Shown piece after piece: positions 1 through 11,749 of a DNA stretch of 64,000 nucleotides. Origin of the DNA: Pseudocercospora fijiensis CIRAD86 (Eukaryota; Ascomycota; Dothideomycetes; Mycosphaerellales; Mycosphaerellaceae); NCBI RefSeq assembly GCF_000340215.1, contig NW_006921533.1, forward strand, positions 4,800,979-4,864,978, read 5' to 3'. Numbering within the stretch: position 1 is the first letter of the stretch; every line of letters begins with the position of its first letter. The notes beneath the pieces are model-generated. The model was not told where the DNA came from, did no database searches, and saw only the letters and a program-made list of their open reading frames with translations. The position numbers and the translations under genes were made by a program.

Positions 1-770
1 CCTTAATAGCCTCTAGGACCTCTTTATACTTCCTAAAGGTCTTAGGATTAGCTTCGCTAAGCTTATAGCAACGGAAGATACGCTTAGCTATAGACTATAG
101 CAACCCTTTAAGGAGTAGCCTCGTTCTCTAAGAATTCTCGAGGTCCTACTAGTCGATGCCGTCCGCTAACTTAACAAACTCGCGGACGTACTCCTTTAGG
201 TCGTTATCTTCGGTATGCCTCTCTATATAGAGGTTCTTAAGCTACGTACGACTGCCTTTAATACGACGGCTATCGCGATCCTAATACTCCCTTATAAAGG
301 CCTACTTAAAGACCTCCTAGTCGGCATTAGACTTGTCGTCCTTTTCTAGGTAGCTAACTAGGGTTCTAAGGGTTCGGTAAAGCTTAGTAATAGTAGTCCT
401 CGTAAGGGACCGGACCTTGTACTAGTCCGACTCCTCTTCGAGTCCGTACTTAGCTAAGTTGTCCTTAAAGCGTTCTACGTACGCCGTAGCGTTCTACCCT
501 TCGAATAAAGGGTTCCTACTGCTTCCTAGCTCTAGCGGGCGACGCCTGTTCTAATAGAGAAGGTTAGTTTGCCCTTAAATTATCTTTATAACGATATTAT
601 AGAGAGCCTCGGGCATAGAAGGCTCGATAGCCCCTAGGTCGATAGCGCTTATAACAACTAGTCGTCGCCTGATTTCTTCGTTAATAGGGTCCGGTAGGTT
701 ATTAGATTCCGAAGATTCTGCTAATTCGTAATACTCGCTTTCGCTAGAGCTTATTTGATTGTTATAAAGT
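1..770 (-). pseudogene. RIPed retrotransposon gag-like remnant, truncated by window edge
   Basis: The minus-strand frame reads through TAG/TAA stops as a charged, helical protein with a segment like DWEVFK-AFIREY-DRDSRRIKG followed by LYIERHTEDNDLKEYVREF. This resembles the helical gag region of fungal LTR retrotransposons (alternating acidic/basic helices, no enzyme motif). The N-terminal part is acidic and starts near 770. The pol part would lie left of base 1. No LTR could be delimited between 780 and 1,850. Assignment rests on overall character only; a DNA-transposon accessory protein is possible. Confidence 0.4.
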
Positions 771-1849
771 AGTTAAAATAAAATGCTATAGGAAAGTGTT
801 TTTAGTATATATTATAGATTTAGCTTGTTTCGATATTGCTATACGAGAAAATAGTATACTAGGCTATTTTCTTCTAATATTACCCCTAGGGTAGCATTAG
901 AGTTTAGCCTCTTAGGGGTCGCCTAGACACCCCTAGGAGCTTTAATTTAGTAAACTTAAACAAAAGCCGCTCGGAGGAAGGAACTATAATCTCTATTTAT
1001 ACCTAGATCCTAGAAACTAGCCGCTTTACTAACTATCGTTATCTCCTTTAGCTAGGCGGGGGGCGGGGACTTTCTTTTTCTAGTAGAAGGCTTAGCACTA
1101 TCCGAACGAGGTAGCGAATCCCGAAACAATCTACCTAGTTAATAGAGGAACTGTCTAGGCATCCGACCTATAATCTAGAAATTGCTATCGTATAGATAGT
1201 CTTAGCGGGGCCCGCTAAGGTCGATAGGTAATTAATCTATCTCCCTCTCTTAGGCTAGGCGGTAGCTTATCTCGAGTAAGCGGTACTAAATAGGTCTTCG
1301 ACCCGGAGCCGAGTCCTTAGAAGCTAGCTATAGTTATAGACTAGGCCCTAAGCTATAATAGTCCTAAGGGTTTGCAGCTTTTCGGGGTTAAAGCGATGCC
1401 CTCGTTAAGAGGTTTCTCTACTTGTCGTAACGGCCCCTTAAGATACTTCGGTATCGTCCGTATCGTAGGCTCTTATCGTACCCTCGCTTCGGTTATAGCT
1501 ATTCGTACCTAGAGACCACCTTTAACATACCCGAACCTGTTAGATATAAAGAGATAGCCCTACCTTCGGCTCTAATAAAGGACGGAAACTAATACTACTA
1601 CTACTACTTATAGTAATAGTATAGGCTACCGAGGGTAATATAACCTATAGCAATATAGGCAGCTATGTTTAGCAAGATAGGATAACGAGACTGTCGCTTA
1701 GGCTAATAACTAGAGCCCTATAATATAGGCATTGTAGAAGTGTAATATAAACAATGTACTATACGAGGTTAATAATCTGTCTACTTCTATAGAAGGAGGC
1801 CTCTTATATAGGCTTAAAACTGGCCTATAGGTATAGGGCCGGTTACTAG
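771..1849. other. RIPed stretch without recognisable gene
   Basis: CpA/TpG-depleted sequence between the gag-like remnant and the helicase remnant. I see no protein family, only a short GC-rich run near 1,056-1,072 and several CTA/TAG-rich segments. It may contain the LTR and leader of the element to its left, but no repeat pair within the window supports that. Confidence 0.5.
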
Positions 1850-4770
1850 CTAATACTAGCTAGAAAGAGTAAATACAAAGCCTAGTTCTAGTAGCGCTAC
1901 GATAAGATCTTCGATCCTACGACATTACTTAAGCAAGTATAGCAATTAGTCTACGATACGATACGTACCCTAGAAGCTATTAATATACATCGCGATATCG
2001 TTACCTAAGGACTACGAAAGGTTCTCGACAAGATACATCTAGGTAAGGGCTATATACTAAAGGAATCCTAGATCTATAGTGTCTAGGCTCTCGTATTTGC
2101 CTGCTCTAATATAATAATAATAGCGAAGACTAGCGAAGGCAAGAGTTTGCCTTTTTAGGCCTTTAGCCTATTAATAGGTATAGTAGTTATTAAGATTATA
2201 CTATTAAATCGTCTCGGTAAGGAGCATATAGAGGATATACGCGAGACTGCTCGACAAGCTAACTACTTAATTAATATAGTTAATATTACCGTAGAGAATA
2301 AGAGTATAGATCGTAACCTATTTTAGAAGATTATAGATAGCAAGGTCTACTATATTATCCCTAGTCTAGAAACTATAGCTAGCGAGGACTTCCGAGCTAT
2401 TATTCGAGACCTAAAGGCCCGGGCTCGAATTAGTTTAGTTGTAATCGACGAGATATACCTAGTAGCGAAGTAGAAGGAATTTCGCAAGGAATATGCCTAG
2501 ATCTTCTCTCTACGGAAGCTGCTACGTACCGATACGGTATAGTTAGGCTATTCTGCTACTAGTAAGTAGATCGAGCTAAGCTAAGCTAAACTAAACTAAA
2601 CTAAGCTAAGCTAACTATCGCTAGTATCTAAGGAAATAGAGGGATTTATAGCTAAGAATAGTAGCTTCCGACCTCTTAGAAATAAACCGTATAAGACAAA
2701 GGTTCTCCGTAGTAGTATTAATCGACTAGACACTATATACATCCTACGTACTATTAATAAGGACGAGCTTAGCTGCTACGACTACTTATACTTCGTAGTT
2801 AATAATAGCGTCGGTCTAGAAAAGAAGGCGACACCTTAGGGCATTAAGAAGGCTCTACTATTTATCGATAGTCGGAAGTCGGTCTAAGAGCTCGCTAATA
2901 CTATTCGTAGCTAGCTTATTGCCGCGACTGCTAAATGCACCGATCCGAAGAAGCGATATACCTAGGATAATAAGGGCGTTAATATATATACTACTATTTT
3001 ATTCTATACTAGTAGTATAGCTAAGCGCGACTAGACCCGTCGATATAAGTAATATAGCCGTACTATAGATAGCCCCGATAGTCTATCGAACATTCGTATT
3101 ATAATCGCGACGACTGCGTTTAGCGTTAGTCTAAATATTCTAGATATCGAGATTGTCGCCTAGGTTAAGTATCCGATTACTCGAGACATTAAGGATCTAA
3201 TATAGCGGCTTAGTCGTATTAGTCGTGCCCTTCTATAGTAGGGCAAGCGAAGTATAGCCTTAGTCTTCTTGCTATACCTAGTTAATAATAGCAAGAAGCA
3301 GCCTCGCCCGGACTCTTATTACTCGGCGATTAGAGTTAATACTCGAAAATCCTAATAGCATCGCTATACGCTAGGCCGTTCCTTAGGTCTATTACAATTA
3401 TAGATCCCCGGAGAAGATACTAAGGGAGACGGCGATACGAGTGCTACTAGCGATATAGATATAGATATAGATATAGATGCTAGCATAGATCCCTAGTATT
3501 AGACTAAAGTAGAGATAGCTGCCCGCGAGAAGATTCTAAAGATCTAGGTATATTTCTAGAATAATCGATATCGAGACTATAGTATCTACCCTTATAAGGT
3601 AATCCTCTAGTACCTTAGCGAGGATAAAGTAATATATCTATAAGACCTACTATCGAGCGAGTACTACTATAATGCCTATAACCCTAACCTAGATCTCCTT
3701 TATAATAGTAGGCTACTAGTAGAAGCTATAGGTCCGATCTTCCGCAAGCTAGGAAATAGGACACGTCCGGCTATTGCCTTCTAGAAGCTATAGGCGTAGT
3801 TGTCTTCTAAGAATAACAAGTACCTAGAATAGACTTATCGTTGCATATTTAACCTCCCGTTAAAGACTATTCTAGAAGACCGAAGACTCTAGAGTATATG
3901 TAATATATTTACTGCTACTAGCTAGTTCGAGTAATAGGAGAATATAGTCGTTAATTAGCGGCTCCTTAAGTAGAAATCGGTAGAGTTTATCGACTAGTTT
4001 AAAGCTCTAAATATCGACTAGCGCCTATTTGCGTTATATAAGCTAATTAATAAGATTAAGCGGATTAGTACGAGTGTCTTTACTAAGTAGAAGGCTAGTC
4101 TTAACGCGAAAGCTAAGAAGCGCGTAGACAAACAATAAGCTATCGCTACTACTACTTCTACCGCTACTAGACTAATATCTAGTTCTTAATCCGCGGCTAG
4201 CCGATTATTACTAAATCCTCCGATAGTATCTCTAGTACAGCGCCTTGCTATATAGAACGCCGCGCGAAATGCCGTCTAGGCCGGTATTATAGAGTCCTTA
4301 CGTAGCGAGGCAGCGAGAATAGGTCTTCGTATAAATTAGATCGAGAGAGCGACTACTACTACTGCTTCCGGTCCTAGTACCGGCCCTCGCCTACCTAGTC
4401 GCATAGTTAAGCTAAGGGTAGTACTTCTAGGCAATCTAGCCTCTACCTTTCTATCCGCTTCGGCTATTGCTATAGGTGCTACTATCGCTCGTAGTCCGGA
4501 TAATCCGCGTAATAAGCGTTCTACCTCTATAAGTCTAGCAACAAGCTAGGTACCTCGATATAGAGCGCGCCGGATTAATTAAGTTAAATCGGAGCGAGCT
4601 AAGAGAGCCGAGCAGTTATTAAGTACAGTTACTCGCACTACTAAGGAGAGAGGTAGCCGTAAGCTACGTAGGAACCGTACGCTATTAGAAGCTAGTCTCC
4701 GTCTTATAGGCTAGTTACTAGGTAGCTCGCCGATAGGATTACTAAGCCGTCGCCGCTAACTCTACCTAGT
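1850..4770 (+). pseudogene. RIPed RecQ-like DEAH helicase of a repeat element
   Basis: The plus frame decodes, across many TAG/TAA codons, as a superfamily 2 helicase. It shows a Walker A-like TSEGKSL near 2,130-2,150, motif II VVIDEIY near 2,440-2,458, motif III GYSAT near 2,546-2,560, and a C-terminal helicase lobe near 3,100-3,260 (DIEIVAQVKYP, then DLIQRLSRISRALLQQGKRS). This pattern fits the RecQ-type helicases found in fungal repeats and subtelomeres (TLH-like). A long basic C-terminal region follows to about 4,770. The stops are all TAR, as expected from RIP at CAR or TGG codons. Not functional. Relationship to the DUF6589-like gene downstream is unknown. Confidence 0.6.
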
Positions 4771-4779
4771 TAAGCTGCT

Positions 4780-5370
4780 TCTACGAGAGCTAGCGTATAG
4801 TACCTAGTTTAGCTGCTTCTGCGAGAGCTAGCGCTAGAATTAGCGGTAAAATAGCGCTAGAATTAGCGGTAAAATAGCACTAGAAATAGTACTAGAATTG
4901 GCGCTAGAAATAGCGCTAGAAATAGCACTAGAATAGCACTAGAATTGGCGCTAGAAATGGTACTAGAATAGCACTAGGATAGTAGTAGAGTTAGTAGTAG
5001 AGTTAGCATTTAATAAGGTCCTTCCTTACTACTCTTCTATTATATCCTTATAAGCTCGCTAAGTCCTTATCCTATCCCCGGAAAAGTAAGCTATAACACT
5101 ACGCTCGATCGTAGGTTATATACTATACTATCTTCTAGATCGGATAGGTTATACACTATAATATCTTCTAGATTAGATATCGGTAGCAGTATTAAGCTGC
5201 TTCTACGAGAGCTAGCGTATAGTGCCTAGTTTAGCTGCTTCTACGAGAGCTAGCGTATAATATAGGATGCCTAGTTTAGCTGCTTCTACGAGAGCTAGCG
5301 TATAATATAGGATACCTAGTTTAGCTGCTTCTGCGAGAGCTAGCGCTAGAGATAGCGCTAGAATTAGCAT
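4780..5370. repeat. Minisatellite: AGCTGCTTCTACGAGAGCTAGCG and GCGCTAGAATTAGCGGTAAAATA units
   Basis: Two interleaved tandem families follow the helicase remnant. One unit, about 38-50 bp, contains AGCTGCTTCTACGAGAGC and recurs at about 4,783, 4,811, 5,195, 5,231, 5,276 and 5,321. The other is a short GCTAGAAATAGCAC-type unit repeated between 4,835 and 5,000. Copies differ by a few substitutions and indels. Confidence 0.8.
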
Positions 5371-5824
5371 TTAATAAGGTCCTTCCTTAGTACCCTTCTA
5401 TTATATCCTTATAAGCTCGCTTAGTAGGCTCTTCTATTATGTCCTTATAAGCTCGCTAAGCAGGCTTTTCTATTATGTTCTTTGCGACGAGGGTTTATAG
5501 ATAGTCGTAGGTATCGATAGTCGTATATATCGATAGTATATAAGAGCTAGGCGAGAAGCGTAAATTCGAGGAAGCGACAAGGATACCGAGTCCCGCTAAG
5601 ACCCTAGATTTAGTATAGTAGAGCGCTTAATTAGTAGGATTAAACGTTATAGCTGCTTCCTTCCGCGCATTTATAATACCGACTTTTACGACTTTTATAA
5701 TAGTATTACTAGTATAGCGAGATACGTCGATTTAGCGCGTTTCTAGTAAATAGCGCTAATAAAAGTGTCTAATACGATAACGACGGCCGCCTTAGGCACT
5801 AAGAACCGCGTCCGAAACCCGAGA

Positions 5825-6018
5825 AGTTACTAATACTAGCGAGAAGTTACTAGCGAGAAGTTACTAGCGAGACTAGCGAGAAGTTACTAGCGAGACTAGC
5901 GAGACTAGCGAGACTAGCGAGACTAGCGAGACTAGCGAGACTAGCGAGACTAGCGAGACTAGCGAGACTAGCGAGACTAGCGAGACTAGCGAGACTAGCG
6001 AGACTAGCGAGACTAGTA
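5825..6018. repeat. 9-bp tandem repeat (ACTAGCGAG)n
   Basis: About twenty near-perfect head-to-tail copies of a 9-bp unit, the last sixteen or so identical. On the minus strand this gives an artificial Ser-Leu-Ala repeat ORF, which I do not consider a gene. The near identity of units inside RIP-degraded DNA suggests expansion after, or independent of, RIP. Confidence 0.9.
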
Positions 6019-7854
6019 CTATACTTATTATACCGCATGCTCTTATAGGCACTATAATATATACGGTAAGGATAGATATATAGGGCGATAATATATATCG
6101 AGCGTAAGCACTCTTCGAGAAGCTACGACAGCCCTCTTACGTTAACGCCCTCTATTGCTTAGACTCTCCCTAGAACGATCATTCCGATAACTAGTTACTA
6201 TATAAGGCAGAGAAAACGAACAGTAGCGTCCGGGGATCTAATTAACTAGCGGTACTAAGCGGCTATAGAAGCATATACTCCGAAGTATACTAGAATTATA
6301 TATAGCCTATATACTACGCGCAATACGCAATAATTAACGCATTCTATTACTAACTATAGTACGAGGTATATAGGAAGGGACTTATTAAGCGAAACAATAA
6401 CAGCTTATTTGCTAAAGCGACACTTATTAGTACTTAGACAACAATAGAGTATAACCGCGCCCTTAGTGTTAGAGACACCGTAGAAAAGGGTTGTCGAGCG
6501 CGTTACAGTCGTATAGCAATATTAATGCGCTTGCTAGAAGAGGAGGCGTACTATAGTCGAATAGTAGTCTTAATGCGCAAAGGGCTACAGTCGTATAGCA
6601 GTGCTACAGTCGTATAGCAGTAAAGACTAAAACTAAGACTAAGCGCCTTCGGGCTTAAGTATACTAGAGGCCCTTACGTACTAAGGTTATTATAACTAAT
6701 AGTCCTAACGAAGGCGTTACGCCGACTTAACTAGATACGCGTATATTATCCTATAAAGAATCCGAACGTAGGAAGCCTATAGCCGCTACTTAAGGTATAC
6801 CTTACTAAAGAGTTTTTACCGAGTTAGGCCTAGCCGCTACTTAAGGTATACCTTACTAAAGAGTTTTTACCGAGTTAGACCTATAGCAATACTACGAACC
6901 TATCCTATCTACTTAGTAGGAAGGCGCTACCTTTAGCTACTTTCGGTATACCTTACTAAAGAGTTTTTACCGTTAGCTACCGTCGGATAAGCTATATCTA
7001 TCTAAGACCTCTACGACGTTCTAATAAAAACTATGCTCTTTCGGTTAAATGCGCAGTCGACGCCCGCTAAAGCTATAGTATACCTACTCGCTAGGAGAGT
7101 CGCCTTCGTAACGTCTTACGTCGACAAAGCCTATTAGAGACTAAAAGGACTAAACAAACTACCTACCGAGGAACCTTAACTATTAGATAAGCGGCTCTAT
7201 CGGTAGCAAGCCGTAGAACTAGCAAGGAATAGTATTAATCGCTATAGAGCTACCTATATACGACAAGGAGGTATCGACACTATTATATACGCCGATAGCT
7301 AGTATATTGCTAGGGGTGTTAGTATATTAGTATGTTAGTATATATAGAAGAAGAAGAAGAAGAAGAAGAAGTTAAACTAGGAAGCGTAGGTCTATATTAG
7401 CGCATCGTAGGTAAGGTTTGCCTCTACTAATAGGATTGCGCTATTTAGCTATAATAGCAAGGCAACAATAACGGCTATACATTATCGCACTTTTAACGCA
7501 ATAGCCGCCGACTGCTGCTAGTTAAATGCCTAAGGCTAGAATTGCTAGCGACTAGAGGCATAGGCAAGGACTTCGTATTAGGCTATAGCTAATTAAAAAA
7601 GCTCTTTACTAAAATTACCGGAGGCCTCCTTTAGTATTAGGCGCTCTAAATTCATATAGGAACTAAGTCTAAAGCAAAGCTAATAGTAGAGACCGCTACT
7701 CCCGCTAGTTAGAGTAACGCTAGTTATTAAGCTATTATCGTACGCCCGCATCCCCGACGAGGCACGCACTCTAGTCTACTACCGACGAGGGTCTACTACC
7801 GGCTAGGCGCATACTCTAGTCTACCGCTATTACTTCGCCGCTAGGCGCGTACTC
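6019..7854. other. RIPed sequence of unknown origin with short direct repeats
   Basis: No family is recognisable. A segment of about 50 bp (GCCGCTACTTAAGGTATACC followed by TTACTAAAGAGTTTTTACCG) occurs at about 6,781, 6,833 and, in shortened form, at 6,946. An AAG/AGA microsatellite lies at about 7,347-7,371. Neither strand gives a convincing decoded frame. Confidence 0.5.
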
Positions 7855-8210
7855 GCCTAGCCTAGCTAGCTATTAAGCTATTATCGTACGCCTAGCCTAG
7901 CTAGCTATTAAGCTATTATCGTACGCCTAGCCTAGCTAGCTATTAAGCAATTATCGTACGCCTAGCCTAGCTAGCTATTAAGCTATTATCGTACGCCTAG
8001 CCTAGCTAGCTATTAAGCTATTATCGTACGCCTAGCCTAGCTAGCTATTAAGCTATTATCGTACGCCTAGCCTAGCTAGCTATTAAGCAATTATCGTACG
8101 CCTAGCCTAGCTAGCTATTAAGCAATTATCGTACGCCTAGCCTAGCTAGCTATTAAGCAATTATCGTACGCCTAGCCTAGCTAGCTATTAAGCTATTATT
8201 ATACGCCTAG
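7855..8210. repeat. 35-bp tandem array, about ten copies
   Basis: The unit GCCTAGCCTAGCTAGCTATT-AAGCTATTATCGTAC is repeated head to tail about ten times. Two variants alternate (AGCTATTATC and AGCAATTATC). There are no spacers, so this is a minisatellite, not CRISPR. It ends in a shorter repeat, GCACTAGAAGATAAA, at about 8,211-8,250. Confidence 0.9.
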
Positions 8211-8422
8211 CACTAGAAGATAAAGCACTAGAAGATAAAGCACTAGAAGCTAACAGCCTATGTTAATTAGTATAGCAAGGAACGGTAGCTAAGCGATAGA
8301 TATAGTAGGTTGGATTTCTATATACCGAATGTATTATCCTCTTAGTTAAGCTCGTTAAGATAGGTAGTTGTTTGCGGCTCTTATGCCTCTTATACCCCCT
8401 TATCTCCTTACTCCTCTCCTAA

Positions 8423-11149
8423 CTACCTAGTACGACGGTCGACGGCACTAGCCTACGTAGAGTTACTACTATCGACGGTAGAATCCTCGATAGCGCTAAG
8501 GTCGCTAGTAGCTACCCGCTTAGCAATAGTAGTAGCCTCTATCTCCTCGTCTATCGATATAGTGCTATAACCCTAATAGTACTGCGTATTACCCTTCGTT
8601 AAAGTCGGCTACCTTCTCTAAGATCTGTATACCTCCGAGCTGCTAGATATTATTAGAGACGTTTGCCGCTAGGGTTTCCGTATAGCTTTGTATACCTATT
8701 AGAGTATAACTTTCTCGGCTCTACTAAATACGGTCGATAGAGGTATCCTTATAGGTATAATAGCTACTTAGCTTGATCCTAGTTAGATTAGTTATTATAG
8801 CACGCAAGACCCTAGACGGCTCCCGATTTAAGGCTACCTTCTTAAATGTAGCCTATATATTATAGGTCGAATTAGCGTATCGGTTAATATCCTCGGAATA
8901 CTCGTAATTATAGAGCTCGAGACACTTATTAGCTGCGACGGTATATCCCTTATTACCGTTTATAGAGACTACACTCGACGTTAGGATTGCTTTTTAAGCT
9001 ACTAGATTAGTACTAGGACTAAGCAACTAGCGTAGGTAGGTTATTAGACGGCTATAGTTGCCTTAACGAGCACTAAAGAATAAGGGGATTAGGAAGTCGA
9101 CTAATCTACGAAGATAGCCGATATTTATATTCCGAATAGACTTACGTAACGTAAGGAATTACTCGATCTCCTTTAGTATTCGAGCTATAGTCGTAAACTG
9201 CGGATCTATACCTAGTTAGCCGCGCTAGGCAGCTAGAGATAACGTATCGTTATATATCTTATTAACAAGATAGATATACTAATTACGAGTAAGTCGAGAG
9301 ATAGCGGCCTCTACTATTTCTATACGACTATCCTCGCTAGCGATAATTACTCGGCCTTTATCGATAAGCTACTAAATAACGAGACCGATAATACGAGATC
9401 GGAAGCTCGTCTTTAATAGCTACTAAACCTCGAAGAACTTAGCCTTGTCCTTGCTAATCTTATTGTCTCTATACTAAAAGGTAGTATTAGCCTTTAACGT
9501 CTAGGATACTAGTAATAGCTCCCTATCTCTATTGTTGTCCTAATAGGTCCGTAACAATGTAAGGCCGCAGTTTATTATAGTATAGAACTAGGTAGGAGAG
9601 AATAAGAGATTGTCTCGCTTATCGTACGTATCCTTACTCTCGACACTCTTATTACGGACAGATAGGCCGTATAGAACAGTTATCTAGTCGCTATTGCAGA
9701 TAATTAGCGGTCTATTAGGTCTATTCTTAAAGTCCTTATCTTAATCTAGGTCTATAAAGTTAAGAAGGATATTATCCTAGACTGCGTATATACCTATAAT
9801 CGTAGCCTCGTCGTTAAAGGATAGTAGTATAGAAAGCACCTTAGTCTAGGTAGCCGGTATCTTATCGATAACTAGCTACTTCGGACGACTAATAGTATTA
9901 CTATTATCGTTATCGTCGTTACTAGCCTCTACTGCCTCCTTCTTAAACATAGCTTTAACGGCCTTCGGGAAAGTATATGCGATAGCCTCGTTAATATAGA
10001 ATAGGGCGGTCTTCTTGCTAATCTTAGTAATCTTAACTATCTCGGTACTAGCAGTTAGATTAGCTACATCCTTTAGAACCTATACCTAGGCCTTATCCTC
10101 GTATATATTCTTAAAGATATTATCTAGATCGAGAGGCTTATCGTAATAGATTATGCCCTTCTTTAAACCGCCCTCTAGGATGCTCTTATTCTCTATAAGG
10201 TACGATATAGTAATACTTAACATTTCGTTAGTCTCGCTACCGCGCTAGACAGTACAGGTCTTTATACGATTAAAGTTGTCGATAGTCTTACTATACTGCT
10301 TATTAGGATCGTTCGCTAGCTCGCTAATCTTCTATATCTAGACCTCTATATTCTTGCCTATAAGAATCTGCATAGTGCGATACGAAGGAACAAGCCCTAG
10401 GTTACTAAGATACTCGAGTATTCGCCGGCTAGCACTATTGCTAACTAGAAAGATGCTAAGCGCCTTCGGGAAATACAAGGCGTTTACGTATACTATCGAA
10501 AACAGGACCTGCGAGGTAATTATTATAATCTGCTTCTAGATCTAGTTATACTTATCGATAAAGGTCTCCTAGTATTGCTTTTAATCTCGCCGTAGGTTAG
10601 GTAATAGTTCCTCGCTAAGAAGTTGATACTAGGTTAGTACGATCTCTTTAATAGTAGTGCTTATACTACTAAGGTTAAACTTAGTATAACTAAAGTCTAG
10701 ATTATATATACTAAAGTAGTCTCGGCTAATAAGGCTCTTTAGTTCTTTGCGGACAATACGACCGCTAAATAGACGCTCTTCTAGAAAGACGTCTAGAAGC
10801 GACTAGAGATTTCTCTCGTACTGCTTTAAGCGCTTAGTCGACCGATAAGGCTATAACTAGCCGTCTTCTACCGTAGATTTTGCTATACCTAGCTTGCCGA
10901 CTAGATACTTAATAAGATATAGTATAGAGATACGGCTCTTCTTTATTAAGGCTTTAATCTCCTCGTACCGCTTATTAAGGGTTGTCCTAGTCTATTCGTT
11001 AGTCGCTACTCGGCGCTGTTCTATAGCGGCCTTTTCGTCTAATTCCTCTTTACTACTATCGCGAGCCTCGAGGTTCTCTTTATCGTTAGATATCTCCTCG
11101 TCGTCCTCGCTAAGGTCTTTATCTATAGATACCTTATCCTAAAAGTTAC
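8423..11149 (-). pseudogene. DUF6589-like repeat-element gene, 3' part (split by hAT insertion)
   Basis: The minus frame decodes over about 900 codons with TAR stops. Recognisable parts are an acidic/charged N-terminal linker, a segment like TIDNFNRIKTCTVQRGSETN followed by EMLSITISYLIENKS, then IYYDKPLDLDNIF, AIAYTFPKAVKA, and KAKFFEVQQLLKTSFRSRII. The order and spacing resemble the DUF6589 proteins common in fungal repetitive DNA, whose function is not established. The 5' 264 bp lie beyond the hAT element at 20,712-20,975. Joining the flanks at the 8-bp duplication keeps the reading frame. The end is placed at the TAG at 8,423-8,425 after an acidic tail. Family assignment is tentative. Confidence 0.5.
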
Positions 11150-11284
11150 TAGACCCCGTAGTAGTTCGGTTTCCGAACCACTAAACGTATATAGTTTGGT
11201 TTCTTAGCGGCGAACTAGCTCCCTAGTTCTAGTTTGGTTTTTTCGAACTATATAGATTCCTAGTTTGAACTAGAGACTGTATTA

Positions 11285-11605
11285 GTTTTACTATAAGGAC
11301 ACTCTTATTCGACTACCGGCTACGATTGCCGGCTATAATAGTAACTCTGTTATATTTACTACGCTCTTTTGCCGTTGCTAGGGCGTAGTTGCCGTTGCTA
11401 GGGCGTAGTTGCCGTTGCTAGGGCGTAGTTTTGCTATAAGGACACTCTTATTCGACTACCGGCTACGATTGCCGGCTATAATAGTTACTAGGTTGTATTT
11501 ACTACGCTTTATTACCGTTGCTAGGGCGTAGTTGCCGTTACTAGGGCGTAGTTGCTGTTGCTAGGGCGTAGTTACTATTGCCGGGGCGTAGTTGCCGTAG
11601 TTACG
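11285..11605. repeat. Subterminal repeats of the hAT element (20-bp GCCGTTGCTAGGGCGTAGTT)
   Basis: Two copies of a longer block that starts TATAAGGACACTCTTATTCG and runs on for about 40 bp lie at 11,291 and 11,434. Each is followed by three or four tandem copies of the 20-bp unit. Subterminal repeats of this kind are usual for hAT ends, where they can bind transposase; that role is inferred here. Confidence 0.75.
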
Positions 11606-11749
11606 AAAGCTTACCTATATAACGTTACGTAGGCGGCAACAATTAGGGCTTCGCGATATTCTTATACTTTCAACTTCTTCCTCTATACCTACACCGATAA
11701 CAACTACTATACGCTGCGCCCCCGCCCCTTTCCCTTATAATAGCAAGAG

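Noticed and set aside
5850..6038. Minus-strand 62-codon Ser-Leu-Ala repeat ORF
   Set aside because: It is only the translation of the 9-bp minisatellite; no signal peptide, no flanking coding sequence.
7855..8210. Regular repeats resembling a CRISPR array
   Set aside because: Units abut without unique spacers and the genome is eukaryotic; a minisatellite.
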